The notes beneath the pieces were generated by a model that was not told where the DNA came from, made no database searches, and was given only the letters and a program-made list of their open reading frames with translations. Positions 19,663-30,047 of a stretch of DNA of 64,000 nt are shown here, piece after piece. This DNA is from Notospermus geniculatus. Taxonomy: Eukaryota; Nemertea; Pilidiophora; Heteronemertea; Lineidae. A program made the translations under genes and the position numbers. The stretch is taken from contig NMRB01001922.1 of assembly GCA_002633025.1 (NCBI GenBank), positions 60,460 through 124,459 on the forward strand. The letters run 5' to 3'. The stretch's first letter is position 1; each line of letters opens with the position of its first letter.

Positions 19663-20087
19663 GTTTACTGCCAGATATGTGCCACTCACGCAAATGCAAT
19701 CAAAGGTGACTTTCGTGTAAAAGGGCAAGCCAGGACAGAGATTGATAAGTATGTGATGGGATCGAGATGTGTCACGAAGCACACAGTGACACGTCATCTC
19801 AGCTCACTAGCCACAAGATTGGAAAGTCTCTGTGCTCTCAGTCTGACTCATGTTCTTGCTCTAGCTCCGAAACTGCACCCAATCCAAGCAGAAGTAGCAA
19901 GCGGCCAAGGATTGATGATCAGATGCATAGATCGGGCAGGGAAGCTTACAATATACCTTTAAAGACTGCATATCTGCTTTCTGTTCACGGGTTACCCCTT
20001 ACAAGTTTTGGAACCATGGTGAAGTGTTAGAAAAGTAATGGGATGGATATTATAATCGAAGCACACGTGGATGAACGAATGATGCAG
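19663..20087 (+). pseudogene. Decayed exon, zinc finger plus hAT-transposase-like start (KIAA1586/ZNF862-like guess)
   Basis: After acceptor CCTTTTCAG, one frame reads CQICATHANAIKGDFRVKG...VTKHTVTRHLSS, a CxxC...H...H finger of the kind preceding domesticated hAT transposases. Near 19800 the reading shifts frame and continues through a Ser-rich linker with a basic KRPR stretch, then YNIPLKTAYLLSVHGLPLTS, resembling the start of hAT-derived proteins. A stop (20028-20030) and a second frame change follow before a CAG|GTAAGT donor at 20087. Frame breaks mean it is a pseudogene or carries assembly errors. Confidence 0.35.
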
Positions 20088-20487
20088 GTAAGTTTTTAAG
20101 GCCCGAAGAATCGCAAATTAAGACATTTAATCGAACTATATTCATCTGTACATTTTTGTACAGAGTGATGCATGGGGAAAACTGACTCGACCAAACATTC
20201 GCTTTCAACCCCTAAACCACGTTTCTATCTGTTATTATAGAAGTTACTAATCTAAGAGGGCTAACATATTATGTCGATTCAGTTGTTGACAGGCACAGAA
20301 AACCCTTATTTAGTTGGGTTTTGTGGGGAATCAATGACGTCATTTGTTCAGTCCTCCACGCAAACAGTAGTTCTGATTTCTGCCACATGCGCCACCCCTG
20401 ACCAATCACATTTGAGAACGGCATGGCCACTACCCGTCCTAACATTTGCTAATATCATTACGTGAAAGAGTTAGGACGGGCTTCCAG

Positions 20488-20754
20488 TCTACTTACATTG
20501 ATGGTACTTTAGTTCGCTGCCAATACTGCAATTCACAACAAAAACTGCAGAAATGTGACAAAATATATGAGGCCAGAGCAACTCTCCTCGATGGCAAACA
20601 CTGCCATCATCTCATCTTTTCACAAAGTTGCTTATCTGATATAGTAGATGGCATCAAATCCGCAATGCATCCAAACTCTGCCGAGAGTGATTTCTACCCA
20701 CCACATGAAGATATCGAAGCATTTCTCCTCAATTATGAAGCAAGTTCACTGTAG
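20488..20754 (+). CDS. Terminal exon-like fragment, C2C2/OB-type protein end (uncertain)
   Basis: Acceptor GGGCTTCCAG precedes an 88-codon open frame ending in TAG. It contains CQYCNSQQKLQKC, KIYEARATLLDG and LIFSQSCLSDIVDG, a zinc-ribbon followed by strand-rich sequence as in RPA1-like OB domains of replication proteins and Helitron-associated proteins. The fit is by motif shape only. No start, promoter or partner exons are evident; it may belong with the fragments at 19663 or 24201. The local composition and unbroken frame argue for recent coding. Confidence 0.35.
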   Translation, partial: STYIDGTLVRCQYCNSQQKLQKCDKIYEARATLLDGKHCHHLIFSQSCLSDIVDGIKSAMHPNSAESDFYPPHEDIEAFLLNYEASSL

Positions 20755-20819
20755 CGTTCTATGCAAAAACAAATACCATTGTATCATTTATTCCCTTTGA
20801 CGTCCATTTTGAAGATTTT

Positions 20820-21370
20820 ATTATTCTACCTGTTCAAATCATATCCATGTTTTACTGCTTCTTCAGGACGTAGAAGTCACCATGTTCAATTTGCACTGTT
20901 TGTTGATGATATAGAAATCAACCCAAGTTTTACTGTTTCTTCACGCCGTAGAAGTTATCGTGTTCAATTTGTAGGCCTATTGTTTGTTGACGACGTAGAA
21001 GTCATATCGAAGTTTTACTGTTTCTTCATGATGTAGAAGTCATCATATTCAAGTTTCTGAACTCCCCCTTCCTCTAAGCTTATCCACATGTATCTAAATC
21101 TGTCATTTTTTGTTTGCTTATTAATACATGTATATTTTTGTTTATACTTATTTTGCAATGTCACTCTTGAATGCTTGTACATTGCACTTTTTCTCCTGTA
21201 ACTTGTTTTTAGGAGAGGTTTTAAATAGGCACTAGCCTTCTAACCAATTCCATGTACATGTATTCCTTTTAATATGTACATTTTGATTAATGTAAATAAT
21301 AAAAATACCGGTATGTTTAAACAAACAATATTCAAGTTCTACTGTTTGTTGACGACATAGAAGTCACATC
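20820..21370. repeat. Degenerate tandem repeat, GTAGAAGTCA units
   Basis: Irregular units of about 60-75 bp containing GTTTTACTGTTTCTTCA, GACGTAGAAGTCA and TTTGTTGACGA recur at about 20850, 20930, 21010 and again at 21335. The intervening DNA up to 21300 is AT-rich and unremarkable. Confidence 0.6.
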
Positions 21371-21698
21371 CAACAACTGGAAATTCCATTAATTTGGTCG
21401 TTTGGGAAACTGTGCTTTATTCGTCGCGAAGAGATCCAAACAGCTTGCTCATACCATGCCCCCTGGATCGCTGCAGTTAGTATAAATTACAAAAAAATAT
21501 GTCCTGTTTATACTGGAAACCTGTAAGGACATTACCTTGCCATTCGGATATCGAACGCACCACGCACTTGCCTTTGGGACCGCTGCATAGCGCCTGGGGT
21601 GTCGTCAGCATATACATGTATCTAATCTCTCTGATATTTGGTGGGAGCCCATTGTCATGGGCTCTTATGTATTGCACGATAAGGGCCCAGTGCCACCC
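21371..21698. other. Intergenic, nothing recognised
   Basis: No supported feature before the target duplication of the hAT-like pair at 21699. Confidence 0.35.
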
Positions 21699-21706
21699 AA
21701 AAACCT

Positions 21707-22469
21707 ATGGGCGGTTATTTGCGCAGAATCAGACGTGCCTGTCGTGCGAGTGAAACAGACTAGACGTGAGTGTAGCGTGCGTGAAGCAGAAGTAGACGTG
21801 TTTGGTGTGTGTGTATGAAGCAAACATTAGAACTGTGAAAATAATATCAATGACCATGAAAAAATCATATGTCAACGTGAAAAATATCATATGCGTTAAT
21901 CAGACGTGGATGGCGCTGCAGTCGATTGCAGCGCCACCCAACGTCTTATCAGCGCATAAGAAATTTTTCACGTTGACATTATGATTTTTTCAAGCACGTC
22001 TAATTTCTGCGGAAATAACCACCCGTAGTTATTTCCGCAGAAATTAGACGTGCATGTCGTGAGAGTGAAGACGACGTAGACGTGTAGCATGTGTTTGGTG
22101 GTAGAAAAAATCACATGTCAACATGAAAAATATCATATGTGTGAATCAAACGTTGGGTGGCGCTGCAGTCGATGAATTCGTTTGTAAACACACAGCAGTG
22201 AGGAAAATATCAATGGCCATGAAAAAATCATAGGTCAACGTGAAAAATTTCTTATGCGCTGAGAAGACGTTGGGTGGCGCTGCAATCGACTGCAGCGCCA
22301 CCCAACGTCTGATTGACGCATATGATATTTTTCACGTTGACATATGATTTTGTCATGGTCATTGATATTATTTTCACAGTTCTAATGTTTGCTTCATACA
22401 CACACCAAACACGTGTACGTTTGCTTCACTCGCACGACAGGCACGTCTAATTCTGCGGAAATCGCCCAT
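21707..22469. mobile_element. Head-to-head pair of hAT-like foldback MITEs
   Basis: Outer ends ATGGGCGGTTATTTGCGCAG and TGCGGAAATCGCCCAT carry flanks AAAAACCT and AAAAACCG (7 of 8 identical). Around 22010-22030 two further ends meet head to head (GGAAATAACCACCC then GTTATTTCCGCAG), so two elements are joined. Inside, TCAACGTGAAAAAT and GGTGGCGCTGCA blocks occur several times in both orientations, giving nested hairpins. Same family as 6325-6951 by termini. Confidence 0.8.
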
Positions 22470-22477
22470 AAAAACCG

Positions 22478-23138
22478 CTTGGTCAGCAATTATCAATTCT
22501 AGTTCTTGGGGCACAACTCGGAGCAAAGGACGCCTTCTTCTTTCCGTTATCTTCTCTTTAAAATCGACTTGTACGTTGTAGCCATATGAAGAGTCTCTCA
22601 AGATGTCTACCACGCATGCAATCACCGTATAATAGAAATACGACAACGGTATTGAGAACTCTGGGCGGAACAACAGGGCACGTGCTTACAGGCAGATTGG
22701 CAAGTTTGCATGAGGCCCGAGAAGCATGAGAAGCCCGTTATTGGTCAACCTCTTCCCCCATGAGTAATTGTTTATCAATTTACGTACCCATGACCCGGAT
22801 CCATGATTCCTTAGCTTTGCGGTCCCTTGTCCCAAACGGTTGTGCATACGGGTCGTCATTTCTGCCTTTCATAACCGAAAATGGATGTACAAGTGCATGA
22901 CCACCGTGGAGAATCCCGATACCATATAGCCGCGGACATTCCAACTCGCGGCGGGCCGGTCAACAAGCCGCGTCAGTTTTTCCATCCACCCGCGTCAAAA
23001 CATCTCAAAATGGCGGCGAATTCAGACAGGACTGGGAAATCGTACTTTGCTGACGGGATACTCGATGATACAAATCTATTCTCTATTTTACGCACGTGTT
23101 CTGCAGATGCGTAAATGTACGGATGCTTCGTGAATAAG
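22478..23138. other. Intergenic, nothing recognised
   Basis: Somewhat GC-richer DNA around 22850-23050, with CAAAATGGCGGCGAATT. No domain, splice pair or repeat border I can support. Confidence 0.35.
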
Positions 23139-23267
23139 GGCTGATTCATACTCGCTTGCGGACCGTCAAGCGCATGAAACTGATCGCAGGTTTCCACGAC
23201 GTGAATGTGCACACGCAGTGAAATTGATCATAGTCGGCGCAAAATCCGGACGGAGTATGAATCAGCC
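23139..23267. mobile_element. 129-bp inverted-repeat MITE
   Basis: Ends GGCTGATTCATACTCG and GAGTATGAATCAGCC are inverted. It is bracketed more widely by two direct copies of a 22-bp block (TACGGATGCTTYGTGAATAAGG) at about 23117 and 23313, too long for an ordinary target duplication. Confidence 0.65.
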
Positions 23268-23523
23268 TTAAGGCGCAAACCATAACGGATGCTTAACGGA
23301 TCCGTTAAAGCGTACGGATGCTTTGTGAATAAGGATCTTGGAGGGTTCGCCTTCTTCCCAGAAACATTGGGCACAACTGGAATCACAACCCGTCAGGCTC
23401 TTGGGGTTAGTGCAGCAGCATTCCTTCCTGATGATCCACCTTTGGTTGGAGGTTGTGTTGCTGGAGATCTTAGCGCCCGTTTCCAGATGGTCCCATCACC
23501 AACTTGGAGGCTGACACTTCTCC

Positions 23524-24081
23524 GCATTGGCCTACACTCCTTGCGCAGTGTCTTCTCACTCATACCTGTCGTTCATAGACACTGCTTACAATAGCCAGAT
23601 TCCCGCCGATTTACCGCATGATGGCAGCACTAGTCAGCGGCCAAACAGCGCCGGCGTTGCTCGGTGCTTCGGCCTGTTTACAAGATCAATCAATATACAA
23701 ACATAATAATCTCATATAGAGAACCGTTATCCACTTCTTTAGCGATGTTTCAAAACAATAAAGGCACGAACTAAACACTGAAAAGTGCGAAGTGGCACTG
23801 CATGCTGGACACGGGGGGAGGGGCATCCATTGCTGTTGTAGACTAGTCATGCTACGTCGTAATGCAACAGTCCCATATAAAATGCTTTACGACGAGTGAC
23901 CAGTCTGCCACGGTTGTCATGGACGCTGACAGTGAACCAATCAGAAAATGTTTCATGTATTCCTTTAGTTACGGTAAACGCCCTCTAGTGGTAAATCGGC
24001 GGGGATCCGGCCATTGTAAGCAGTGTCTATGAACGACAGGTATGAGTGAGAAGACACTGCGCGAGGAGTGTACATTGGCCC
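23524..24081. mobile_element. Foldback element with approx 90-bp arms
   Basis: Arms around 23524-23617 and 23991-24081 pair (CTCATACCTGTCGTTCATAG with its inverse, ATCGGCGGG, GCGCAGTGTCTTCTCACTC). The interior shows no coding signal. An open frame just left of it (23336-23540) reads smoothly on the plus strand but matches nothing I know and overlaps the arm. Confidence 0.7.
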
Positions 24082-24200
24082 CATATTGGTGAACCCATAC
24101 TCATGACCACTTTCCGATAGGATTCGGAGCTGTACATTTGCCCCACACTTCAATGATATTTCTTTTGCCTGATAAGTGCAGATGGAAAATATATTTTCAG

Positions 24201-24560
24201 GTTTGTGACGCGGCACTGGATGGAGCATCTGGGAAAGCTTCTTCAACCAGCAGTAATGACTTAGCCACAGGTAGAGAGACGACAGTTGGCTCCAAGAAAA
24301 TAGCCAAAGTTCGTGCCTTCTTCAGGCGGAAGCAATACCTGGTGGACCCACTTTCAGAGAAAGAGCACAAAGATATCACTGGTTCAGTGAAGCTTAGTGG
24401 CAATTTGGTGAACTTCACAGTACAAACTCGGCATTTAAAAAGGCAGTACATGTATATCGAGAAAGTGCTCATTGGAGATGAGTCACAAATGAAGTCTGTG
24501 TACGCCACTGGCATGGAGAAAGAAAAAGCAGAAGCAATTGAAAACAAGATGACATTGTAA
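24201..24560 (+). CDS. Terminal exon-like fragment, unidentified
   Basis: A strong acceptor (ATATTTTCAG) precedes 119 open codons ending TAA. The sequence is hydrophilic, with a basic stretch (GSKKIAKVRAFFRRKQ) and then strand-like segments (ITGSVKLSGNLVNFTV, YMYIEKVLIGD). It has the look of a real C-terminal exon, but I recognise no domain. It lies on the same strand as the fragments at 19663 and 20488 and might be part of the same decayed gene. Confidence 0.35.
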   Translation, partial: VCDAALDGASGKASSTSSNDLATGRETTVGSKKIAKVRAFFRRKQYLVDPLSEKEHKDITGSVKLSGNLVNFTVQTRHLKRQYMYIEKVLIGDESQMKSVYATGMEKEKAEAIENKMTL

Positions 24561-24639
24561 ATGTCGTATGGTTCCCGATGTACAGGTGCTTCTACCGGTA
24601 CATGAATGATACATTGACAGAGATCAAGGGACGTTGCTA

Positions 24640-24716
24640 GACATCAGATAAAAAGGTACCGTAGAAAAGGTACCGGTAAAAAGGTACTAGGTAATAAAGG
24701 TACTAGGTAAAAAAAT
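24640..24716 (+). repeat. AAAAGGTACCGGT-type short tandem repeat
   Basis: Five or six units of about 14-20 bp built on AAAGGTACYRGTA precede element A. Confidence 0.65.
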
Positions 24717-25855
24717 AGTGCCAATGGCACTGTGCCCGCTTGGCTTGGAGCAGTATTATGTTATGTATCCTATTTACCCTTGATAGAAATTTGACGAAGA
24801 NTTTCGTAATTTCAGACAAACTTTGACCCCTGTGACCTTCCAAAGTAGGTCAAATTTAAAAACTCAAGTATTATCTTATGTATTCTCATTAGACATACCC
24901 ATGATAAAAATTTGACAAAGATCCATCTCATGGTGAGGTAGATTGGTACCCGATCCTCCGCTGGTGGCGCTGGCGGGCTGGATGTAGCGGAGGATCGGTC
25001 CTGGCTACTGAGGACGGCAGAAATCTGGCTGCCGCCGGAAGTGACTAGTATCTAGTCGTGACTGTACTTAGAACACGTACAACCACATGATGAAGGACCG
25101 GATACCAGTTGCAGACGAGGAATCATGGCGGCGGCTGGTAAATATCAACATTGCAGAGAATAAATATCGCTTTTCGCTTGCTACAAAGCGTGTTTTAGCG
25201 ATAATCAATGCCAGACGAAAGACTGAGCATGGGTCCTTGAAACCAATGCATGCAAAAGCCTTAAAAAGTGACATAGCGAATGACACTTGGCTGATTTTCC
25301 AACCGATTGTGGCAAGTCGTTGATTTTCGAATTCAACCAATCAACGCCATGAAACTCGCAGCCAGTACCGGTCTATATATTTTATATTTATAGACCGGGG
25401 AACAGTCTAATGGTGAGGGAGAAATAGCACTTTTAGTGATTTTGGTTTTGGCCCCCTAGTGGCAAAGTCAAGAATCAGATTTCACCGAAATTCTGTCTGT
25501 AAGTTGCTATAACCTAGAGGTGAATGTGCACAAAGTTTCAACACGATAGTGTGAACCATTATCAAATTATAACCCTTTTAAATTTTTCACAAAACGCCCC
25601 CTGGAGGCCAAAGTAGGAATCCAACCGCACTCAAAATCGAACTCGACCTAGATCTTAGGCCCATTTAATACACCCACCAAGGACCAAAAAGATTCCTCGA
25701 AAAATAAAGGCGCTAGAGCGCTAACAAACCAAAGTTTACGGACGTACGGACGTACCGCCGTACCGCCGTACGGACTAACGCACGACAGACCACCACTCAA
25801 TGACCCCAACCACAGCATAAGCCCTGCTGGGCCTTGCGGCCAAGCGGGCTAAAAA
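24717..25855 (+). mobile_element. 1-kb hairpin-ended repeat, element A
   Basis: Begins TAGTGCCAATGGCACTGTG with GCCCGCTTGGC and ends with GGCCAAGCGGGCTAAAA, so the last 11 bases before TAAAA invert those near the start. Shared blocks with 31735-32744 include GACCTAGATCTTAGGCCCA, CGCCCCCTGGAGGCCA and GGCGCTAGAGCGCTAAC. A seam N lies at 24801, and a 471-bp element is nested inside. The end (hairpin then CTAA) recalls a Helitron 3' terminus, but the spacing and 5' end are not typical. Confidence 0.75.
24939..25409. mobile_element. 471-bp element nested in element A, 9-bp target duplication
   Basis: Flanked by ATGGTGAGG at 24930-24938 and 25410-25418; element B at about 32140 shows the empty site. 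The ends TAGATTGGTACCC and GGGGAACAGTCTA are imperfect inverted repeats. Each end carries a strong hairpin: GATCCTCCGCT...AGCGGAGGATC at the left, and CCGGTCTATA...TATAGACCGG at the right. A 78-codon open frame inside has no recognisable product. Confidence 0.8.
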
Positions 25856-26035
25856 CTGAGGCAGATATTTAACTTCATCACTTCAGAATAAAACAGTCTT
25901 CAAAAACCATTGTAAGTTAACTTTTTTTAAACTATCTAACCTTTCAGACCTGGATACAAGTATTGACTACTTGATGGTACTGCTTGATTCTGAGGTAATT
26001 GAGTAGTTTTCTTCCAATTGTGTGTGAATTGTGTG

Positions 26036-26067
<32 letters not shown>

Positions 26068-26728
26068 GGAAATAAAAATTTCCTACCTACTTGTACCTAC
26101 CCAGTGATATCAAGATGGTCCCTACATTGATATGTAGGGACCATAAATACTCTGGAAACATACAAACTGAGAGCGATCAGTGGCGGTGATCGCGTGACAA
26201 GATCTACATTTTATAAAATTGAAACTGACAAACATTTGGTTTCAACCTGCCAAGCTAAGAGAGACATGCGACTGGTTCTGCTGTGGAGGTCACAAATATT
26301 CTGCTACCAACGAATGACTCTCCAAACCTGCAAAAACCACACCACTCACTGCAAAATGTGGCTGAAACCGCCTTAGTGGAAAGGGGCAAAGAGAATACCC
26401 TGAGCCTTTAATGCACAAGCTGCTTTTTTACCTCGCACATACATGTTTCATGATAAACCTCTCTCTGAGCCGCTTGTCTGACCTACCCAAGAAGAAGCTT
26501 ACAGGATTTTAGACAATCTGCCTCTTGCCCGAAGAGCCAACATCCTTGTCATCGCTGAAGGGAGCAGGGATCTGATTCGATTTGTCATCCGAGCCTCATC
26601 ACTTCTGATGTCACGATTCTACAAGAACCTGATCAAGAGCTGAAAGGTTGTCGAAAATCAGTCCTTTGGTCAGGCGAGTGTCAGATTGCATTAACAATCT
26701 TTTCACTACATTGTATAGAGAAGAGGAG
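25856..26728. other. Intergenic; GAAA microsatellite
   Basis: A (GAAA)n run lies at about 26040-26070. At 26115-26150 GGTCCCTACATTGATATGTAGGGACC forms a perfect short hairpin. No gene is supported. Confidence 0.45.
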
Positions 26729-26935
26729 CCCTGATGGCTTAGTGGTTATCATGTCCGCTTGGCAAGCGGCAGGTCACGGGTTTGAATCCAGCCTGGGTCA
26801 TATATGATTATTCATCTCTGGCTCTTCACATCCATTGCATGGGACAGTGAGCCATGGTGCCTTTTACCTTGTACCTTGCAAGGGCAAGTTAAAGTCCCCT
26901 TCAAAGAGAGGAATGTGAGTTAAAACTTAAAGCGA
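26729..26935 (+). mobile_element. tRNA-derived SINE, type 1 (3'-truncated)
   Basis: The head resembles a tRNA: TGGCTTAGTGGTTATC A-box, CCGCTTGGCAAGCGG anticodon arm, GGGTTTGAATCCAGCC B-box. The body after it (GGCTCTTCACATCC, GCATGGGACAGT, CCTTGCAAGGGCAAGT) is shared with 45970-46263. It lacks the AAATAC tail, and the arms have mutations, so it is an old copy and not a tRNA gene. Confidence 0.8.
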
Positions 26936-27530
26936 ACTGGTCATGCCAGTCAAGGTGACCGAATAGAGAATACAAAGGCCACCATCTTGAATCTATTACC
27001 TTACTCATGTCGGGAATTATTGCCTACTAAGAACACATCTGCGCAACTGCTGTGGCATTGCAGCATTCGAACAGCATTAGGGCACGGTCAACTGCAAATC
27101 TAGGCTTATCTATAGAGATGTACCAGGAACATGTTCTTTTCAACCCTCTGCTGAATGGGGAGTGAGAAGAACACGTTCTTGGCCCGACTCGGGTTGCGTT
27201 CTTGGCGTTCGAGACTCCCATTCTCGAGTTGCCGTTCTCGAGTTGAGTCAGCAACTACATCAACTGGGTCAGCACGAATGTTGTCAAGAACAAGAATTCG
27301 AATACGCCCAATGAGTCGGGAAAGAATAACCATTTTGAAGCAGCAAATTCGAAAGACAAATGGGTGAAAATGAAATGGACGACTTCATAATTCAGCCGAT
27401 TTTTCCAAGCACCTGCTAGCAGGCATTAGCCGAAGATTGACGATCTCTTACAAGTTTTATGGCCAACGCGCAAAACCTCGACCAAGTTTAAGTGATTGAA
27501 CACGCTGCTAGCACACAGGATTTACACCGA
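26936..27530. other. Intergenic with a dispersed repeat
   Basis: About 27225-27310 (TGCCGTTCTCGAGTTGAGTC, AACTACATSAACT, GTCAAGAACR) matches 40555-40640. Nothing else is recognised. Confidence 0.5.
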
Positions 27531-27976
27531 AACTACTCTCCATTCCAGTTCTGAGTGGCGCCAGGTTTTAATCAATGATAGTTCCACAACGGCTGGGCCG
27601 CATTTGACATACCATACATCAATCGCATTGTCTTTTTTGGGGCTACAGCCATCATCACTGTCATTTTCCCACAAAACGTGACAGAAAAAAGTTCCTTCAC
27701 AAATCACAGTTTGTGTTGACGGCCGAAATGGCGGCCATTTTGAAATGACGCAATGCATTGTGCACGTGTAAACTGCACTGAACAACACGGCGAAATGAAA
27801 TGGGTTTTGAGAAAGGGATCCGTTATGTCAGCCTTACGCAAAAAAATGAAGATAGCAGAAAGATACCGGCAAGAAAGACAAGTCGATTGACGTATGTTTC
27901 GTCAAATTTGACCCAGCCGTTGCGGAGCTATCGTTGATAAACCACGCGCCACTCGAAAGTGGAATGGAGAGTAGTT
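27531..27976. mobile_element. 446-bp element with long terminal inverted repeats
   Basis: Ends AACTACTCTCCATTCCA are inverted and the arms pair for over 100 bp (GAGTGGCGC, CAACGATAG, CATACGTCAATCG). The centre holds GGCCGAAATGGCGGCCATTTT. Related copies lie at 48321-48762 and, half, at 4455-4676. Confidence 0.85.
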
Positions 27977-28842
27977 GCACAGAACTGGCAAGAGTGATGA
28001 ACTATCAGGAGCCGGCATTGAAGTAATGGTCCTGCACTAAATCCAATCGATATCAAGCAGTCATAAAACACCAACCTTAACTGGTACACTCAAGGTACAG
28101 TCATGTCCACATCAGTGTCCAATGTTTGGAACTCAAGCCCCATATTGGATTTAACACGCTCAAGTGATTTTAATGGATTCGCCGTGATGGATGATGGCCA
28201 GTTTAGTGGCGTATCGAATAGGGTTTGCCAGATATCTGGAGCCGTGTTGGACACTTGGGTATTCATGTCGCCTGGTCGTTTAATTTCAGCTAGTGGAGGA
28301 TGGATGGATTGACTAGACGCAATGTTCCCGGTGGCGAAATGTAGGCGAAATGGGAATTAATTAGGCGATATGGGTGTAGGCGAAATGGCCACTTTTTGTA
28401 GGCGAAATGGGTTTACGCGAAATAGGAGTAGGCGAAATGGGCCGTTACCTTTAGTACCCTCTGGCAGAAACACTCGTCAGCTATCCTCAGCAAAAAATGG
28501 ACTAGTTTTTCTCATGAAACATTGCAGAGCATCTAGTATACACACCCACACTTCAGAAAATGTCACAATATTTCCGCTCAACGAACAGAAAGTGCTCCGA
28601 AACGAATCGCTGATTATCATGTTTAAAAGTTATCGATGGAGCTCATTTGCATTGGAGTTCACGGACGATTACCCATCTCAGAAGATGAAGTTGTCAATAA
28701 CATGAATGCACACCGATGTAAAAAGTTGATGCAAAATAAAAAAGAATAATTCATTTACGGCAAACTGGATGCAGCTGGCATGCTCACATTTGATTTGAAG
28801 CGATGAGATTTGTGCTGGATTTTCATACATTGAAGGGATTTT
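27977..28842. repeat. Intergenic with GTAGGCGAAATGGG short tandem repeat
   Basis: At 28327-28443 the word TAGGCGAAATGGG occurs about seven times with small spacers. Outside it no gene or repeat border is recognised. Confidence 0.6.
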
Positions 28843-29555
28843 TCAGCTCACTTGACGCAGACCGTTTTGTTGGTTTGTGCAGTTCAGCTCACTCCAAGCA
28901 GGGCATTTTGTTTGTTTCAGCAGGTCAGCTCTGTCCGAGAAGGGCATTTTGTTTGTTTCTGCATGTCAGCTTACTCCAAGCAGAACATTTTTGTTTGTCT
29001 GCAGTTCAGCTCACTCCAAGCAGGGGATTTTGTTTCTGTAGTTAACTCACTCCAAACAGGGCATTTTTTTTATTTCTGCAGTTCAGCCCACTCCAAACAG
29101 GGCATTTTGTTTGTTTCTGCAGTTCAGCACACTCAAAGCAGGGCATTTTGTTTGTTTCTGCAGTTCAGCTCACTCCAAGCAGGGTATTTTGTTTGTTTCT
29201 GCAGTTTAGCTCTCTCTAAGCAGGGCATTTTGTTTGTTTCTGCAGTTCAGCTCTCCCAAGCAGGGCATTTTGTTTGTTTCTGCAGTTCAGCTCACTCCAA
29301 GCAGGGTATTTTGTTTGTTTCTCCAGTTCATTTACTGCAAGCAGGGCATTTTGTTTGTTTCTGTAGTTCAACTTACTCCAAGCAAGCAGGGTATTTTGTT
29401 TGTTTCTACATTTTACTTACTCCAAGCAGGGCATTTTGTTTGTTTCTGCATTTTATTTACTCCAAGCAGGGCATTTTGTTTGTGTCCGCAGTTCACTTAC
29501 CTCAAGTGGGGCATTTTGTTTGGATCTGCAATTCTGCTTACTCGAAGCACACAGA
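28843..29555 (+). repeat. 41-bp minisatellite, about 17 units
   Basis: The unit runs TTCAGCTCACTCCAAGCAGG, then GCATTTTGTTTGTTTCTGCAG. Since 41 is not a multiple of 3, each unit shifts frame, yet all three plus frames stay open over long stretches because the unit has no stop in any of them. These open frames are a by-product and are not a gene. Confidence 0.9.
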
Positions 29556-30047
29556 TTCACTCAATCTCTTGATATATACCGTCTACTCCCAATACAAATG
29601 AGAGTGATTGTTGGAATTTGTAACAACACACGGTGGCGAATGAAAAATGAGCTCAGTTGACATTTCAATTTAAATCGGCTTAAAAATGCATTGAAGTAGC
29701 CTCACGGCAGTAACGGAGTGGTGGAGTATTATCTAAGTGGTGTATTAACAGTCGTTTTATCACCAACCACATGAATACTTTGAACATTAAATCAAGATTG
29801 ATGTGGGGGATATCTTGAAAAGCGCGTTAAGAAGTTGAGAGAGAATCTGGATACAAATTTGATATATGCTTCTAGCTGGTACAAAGTGTGTTTCAAAAAT
29901 ATTTCCCTGAACAAAAGCCGATTGAAAGAGACATATTAATCTTCATTGTATTCAGGATGACTTTTTTCAGAAAACACGTTCTGGAGAGAATGAATGATGA
30001 GAAGTTTGTATGTGACACAAAGAAATCAGATCGAGCTATGGCAGTCC
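29556..30047. other. Spacer between two minisatellites
   Basis: AT-rich single-copy DNA with no supported feature. Confidence 0.4.

Noticed and set aside
23289-23594. Plus-strand exon (GFAFFPETLGTTGITTRQ reading)
   Set aside because: It overlaps a foldback arm, has no splice pair and matches no known family; kept only as a note.
28852-29601. 249-codon open frame in the 41-bp array taken as a repeat protein
   Set aside because: The unit length is not a multiple of 3 and the other frames are equally open; no start context, splice site or domain.
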